This document shows, piece by piece, positions 63,439 to 64,000 of a stretch of DNA of 64,000 bases (its first letter is position 1; each line of letters opens with the position of its first letter). The translations under genes were made by a program, and so were the position numbers. The stretch comes from Patiriisocius marinus (lineage in GTDB: Bacteria > Bacteroidota > Bacteroidia > Flavobacteriales > Flavobacteriaceae), in assembly GCF_008974325.1 (NCBI RefSeq), contig NZ_BKCG01000003.1:186001-250000 (forward strand), read 5' to 3'. The notes below the pieces were generated by a model that made no database searches, was not told the origin of the DNA, and saw only the letters and a list, made by a program, of their open reading frames with translations.

Positions 63439-64000
63439 TAATGTAAGTTTTGCATTGCTGTCATAGAACTTCTCAATGTAGCTCCTACTATTTCAATAGG
63501 ATGATTTCTTAAAGTTTTGTTTACCGCTATTAATTGTTGGTTGTCTATTTGATTAGTCGTTGAAAAATGTTCTCCGATAAGATCTGTTTCAATGTTTTTC
63601 ATAAAACTAGTTAGTAATGGTTTACATGCATGATCAAATAAATAGCAACCATATTCTGCGGTATCAGAAATCACATTATTCATTTCATATAGTTTTTTTC
63701 GAGCTATAGTATTGGCTATTAACGGGACTTCGTGAAGTGATTCATAGTAAGCGGATTCCGCTTTTATTCCTGAAGCTGTCATAGTTTCAAAGGCTAACTC
63801 TACCCCTGCTTTTAAAAAGGCTACTAATAGCGTACCATGGTCAAAAAACTCTTGTTCACTAATTTCAGCATCAGTTATTTTAGTTTGTTCAAAAGTTGTT
63901 TTTCCTGTTTCTTTTCTCCATTTCAGTAAATCTTTATCATTATTAGCCCAATCTTCCATCATTCCTTTTGAAAATTCCCCAGACATAATATCATCCATAT
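63438..64000 (-). CDS. ilvC: Ketol-acid reductoisomerase, C-terminal part (window edge)
   Basis: The 5' end lies beyond base 64000; an in-window ATG at 63998 is internal. The visible 187 residues contain [20 protein letters not shown] and [36 protein letters not shown], and the end [16 protein letters not shown], which match the C-terminal knotted helical half of class II (about 490 aa) IlvC. It converts 2-aceto-2-hydroxybutanoate or 2-acetolactate using NADPH. Directly upstream of and coupled to ilvA. Confidence 0.9.
   Translation of the reverse strand, partial: MDDIMSGEFSKGMMEDWANNDKDLLKWRKETGKTTFEQTKITDAEISEQEFFDHGTLLVAFLKAGVELAFETMTASGIKAESAYYESLHEVPLIANTIARKKLYEMNNVISDTAEYGCYLFDHACKPLLTSFMKNIETDLIGEHFSTTNQIDNQQLIAVNKTLRNHPIEIVGATLRSSMTAMQNLH

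Overview
The window is AT-rich, gene-dense chromosomal DNA from a member of the Bacteroidetes, most likely a marine Flavobacteriaceae. The evidence is the gene set (TonB receptor with a carboxypeptidase-like N-terminal domain, LytTR/LytS regulators, YHYH and Lacal_2735-type proteins, grasp-with-spasm peptide genes), many lipoprotein signals, weak Shine-Dalgarno sequences and tightly overlapped genes. The species cannot be named from the sequence.

Layout. 1-630: end of an OmpA-like protein. 720-6426: a lipid/polyketide cluster combining a type III polyketide synthase with its own type II fatty-acid-like set (ketosynthase, dehydratase, FabI-like reductase, ACP), a methyltransferase and an FAD oxidoreductase; a TerC protein and an RlmI-like methyltransferase follow on the same strand up to a terminator near 8474. 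8491-15641: housekeeping and stress genes (HPF, second TerC, nitroreductase, Old Yellow Enzyme, aldehyde dehydrogenase, DoxX proteins, Bcr/CflA exporter). 15732-20744: a tightly overlapped operon with three glycosyltransferases and three unknown proteins. 20920-23302: EF-hand, YHYH, YwqK-like and SCO lipoproteins, then a TlpA-like thioredoxin.

25393-41540 is the accessory heart: two parallel modules for ribosomally made, modified peptides. Each starts with a reverse-strand XRE regulator facing small GG-leader precursor gene(s), and ends with a C39-peptidase ABC exporter plus an HlyD-type adaptor. Module 1 (25393-32499) carries a CPBP membrane protease and a candidate HExxH-type peptide hydroxylase whose motif reads HQSGH. 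Module 2 (33870-41540) is a grasp-with-spasm system: two precursors, an ATP-grasp ligase, a SPASM protein without a radical-SAM triad, a coupled 57-residue protein and a lipoprotein. Module 1 lies between two ~0.76-kb non-coding direct repeats (family A), which contain a conserved 164-nt inverted-arm structure; a third, altered copy lies at 47206-47598. A second non-coding family (B) lies at four sites.

41937-46874: LytTR regulator, LytS-type kinase with LytTR partner, and an M20 amidohydrolase. A 22/24-nt matching site precedes both the kinase and the amidohydrolase. A decayed phosphatase pseudogene follows (46883-47132). 47618-55283: a sucrose-type utilisation locus (PfkB kinase, GH100-like hydrolase, SLC45-type transporter, glutaredoxin, TonB receptor, LacI regulator) with two perfect 18-bp operators 21 bp apart. 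55600-64000: thiamine-phosphate-synthase-like protein, TPR hybrid kinase, small unknown proteins, a large acyl-CoA dehydrogenase, threonine ammonia-lyase and the end of ketol-acid reductoisomerase. No tRNA, rRNA, CRISPR array or recognisable transposase was seen.
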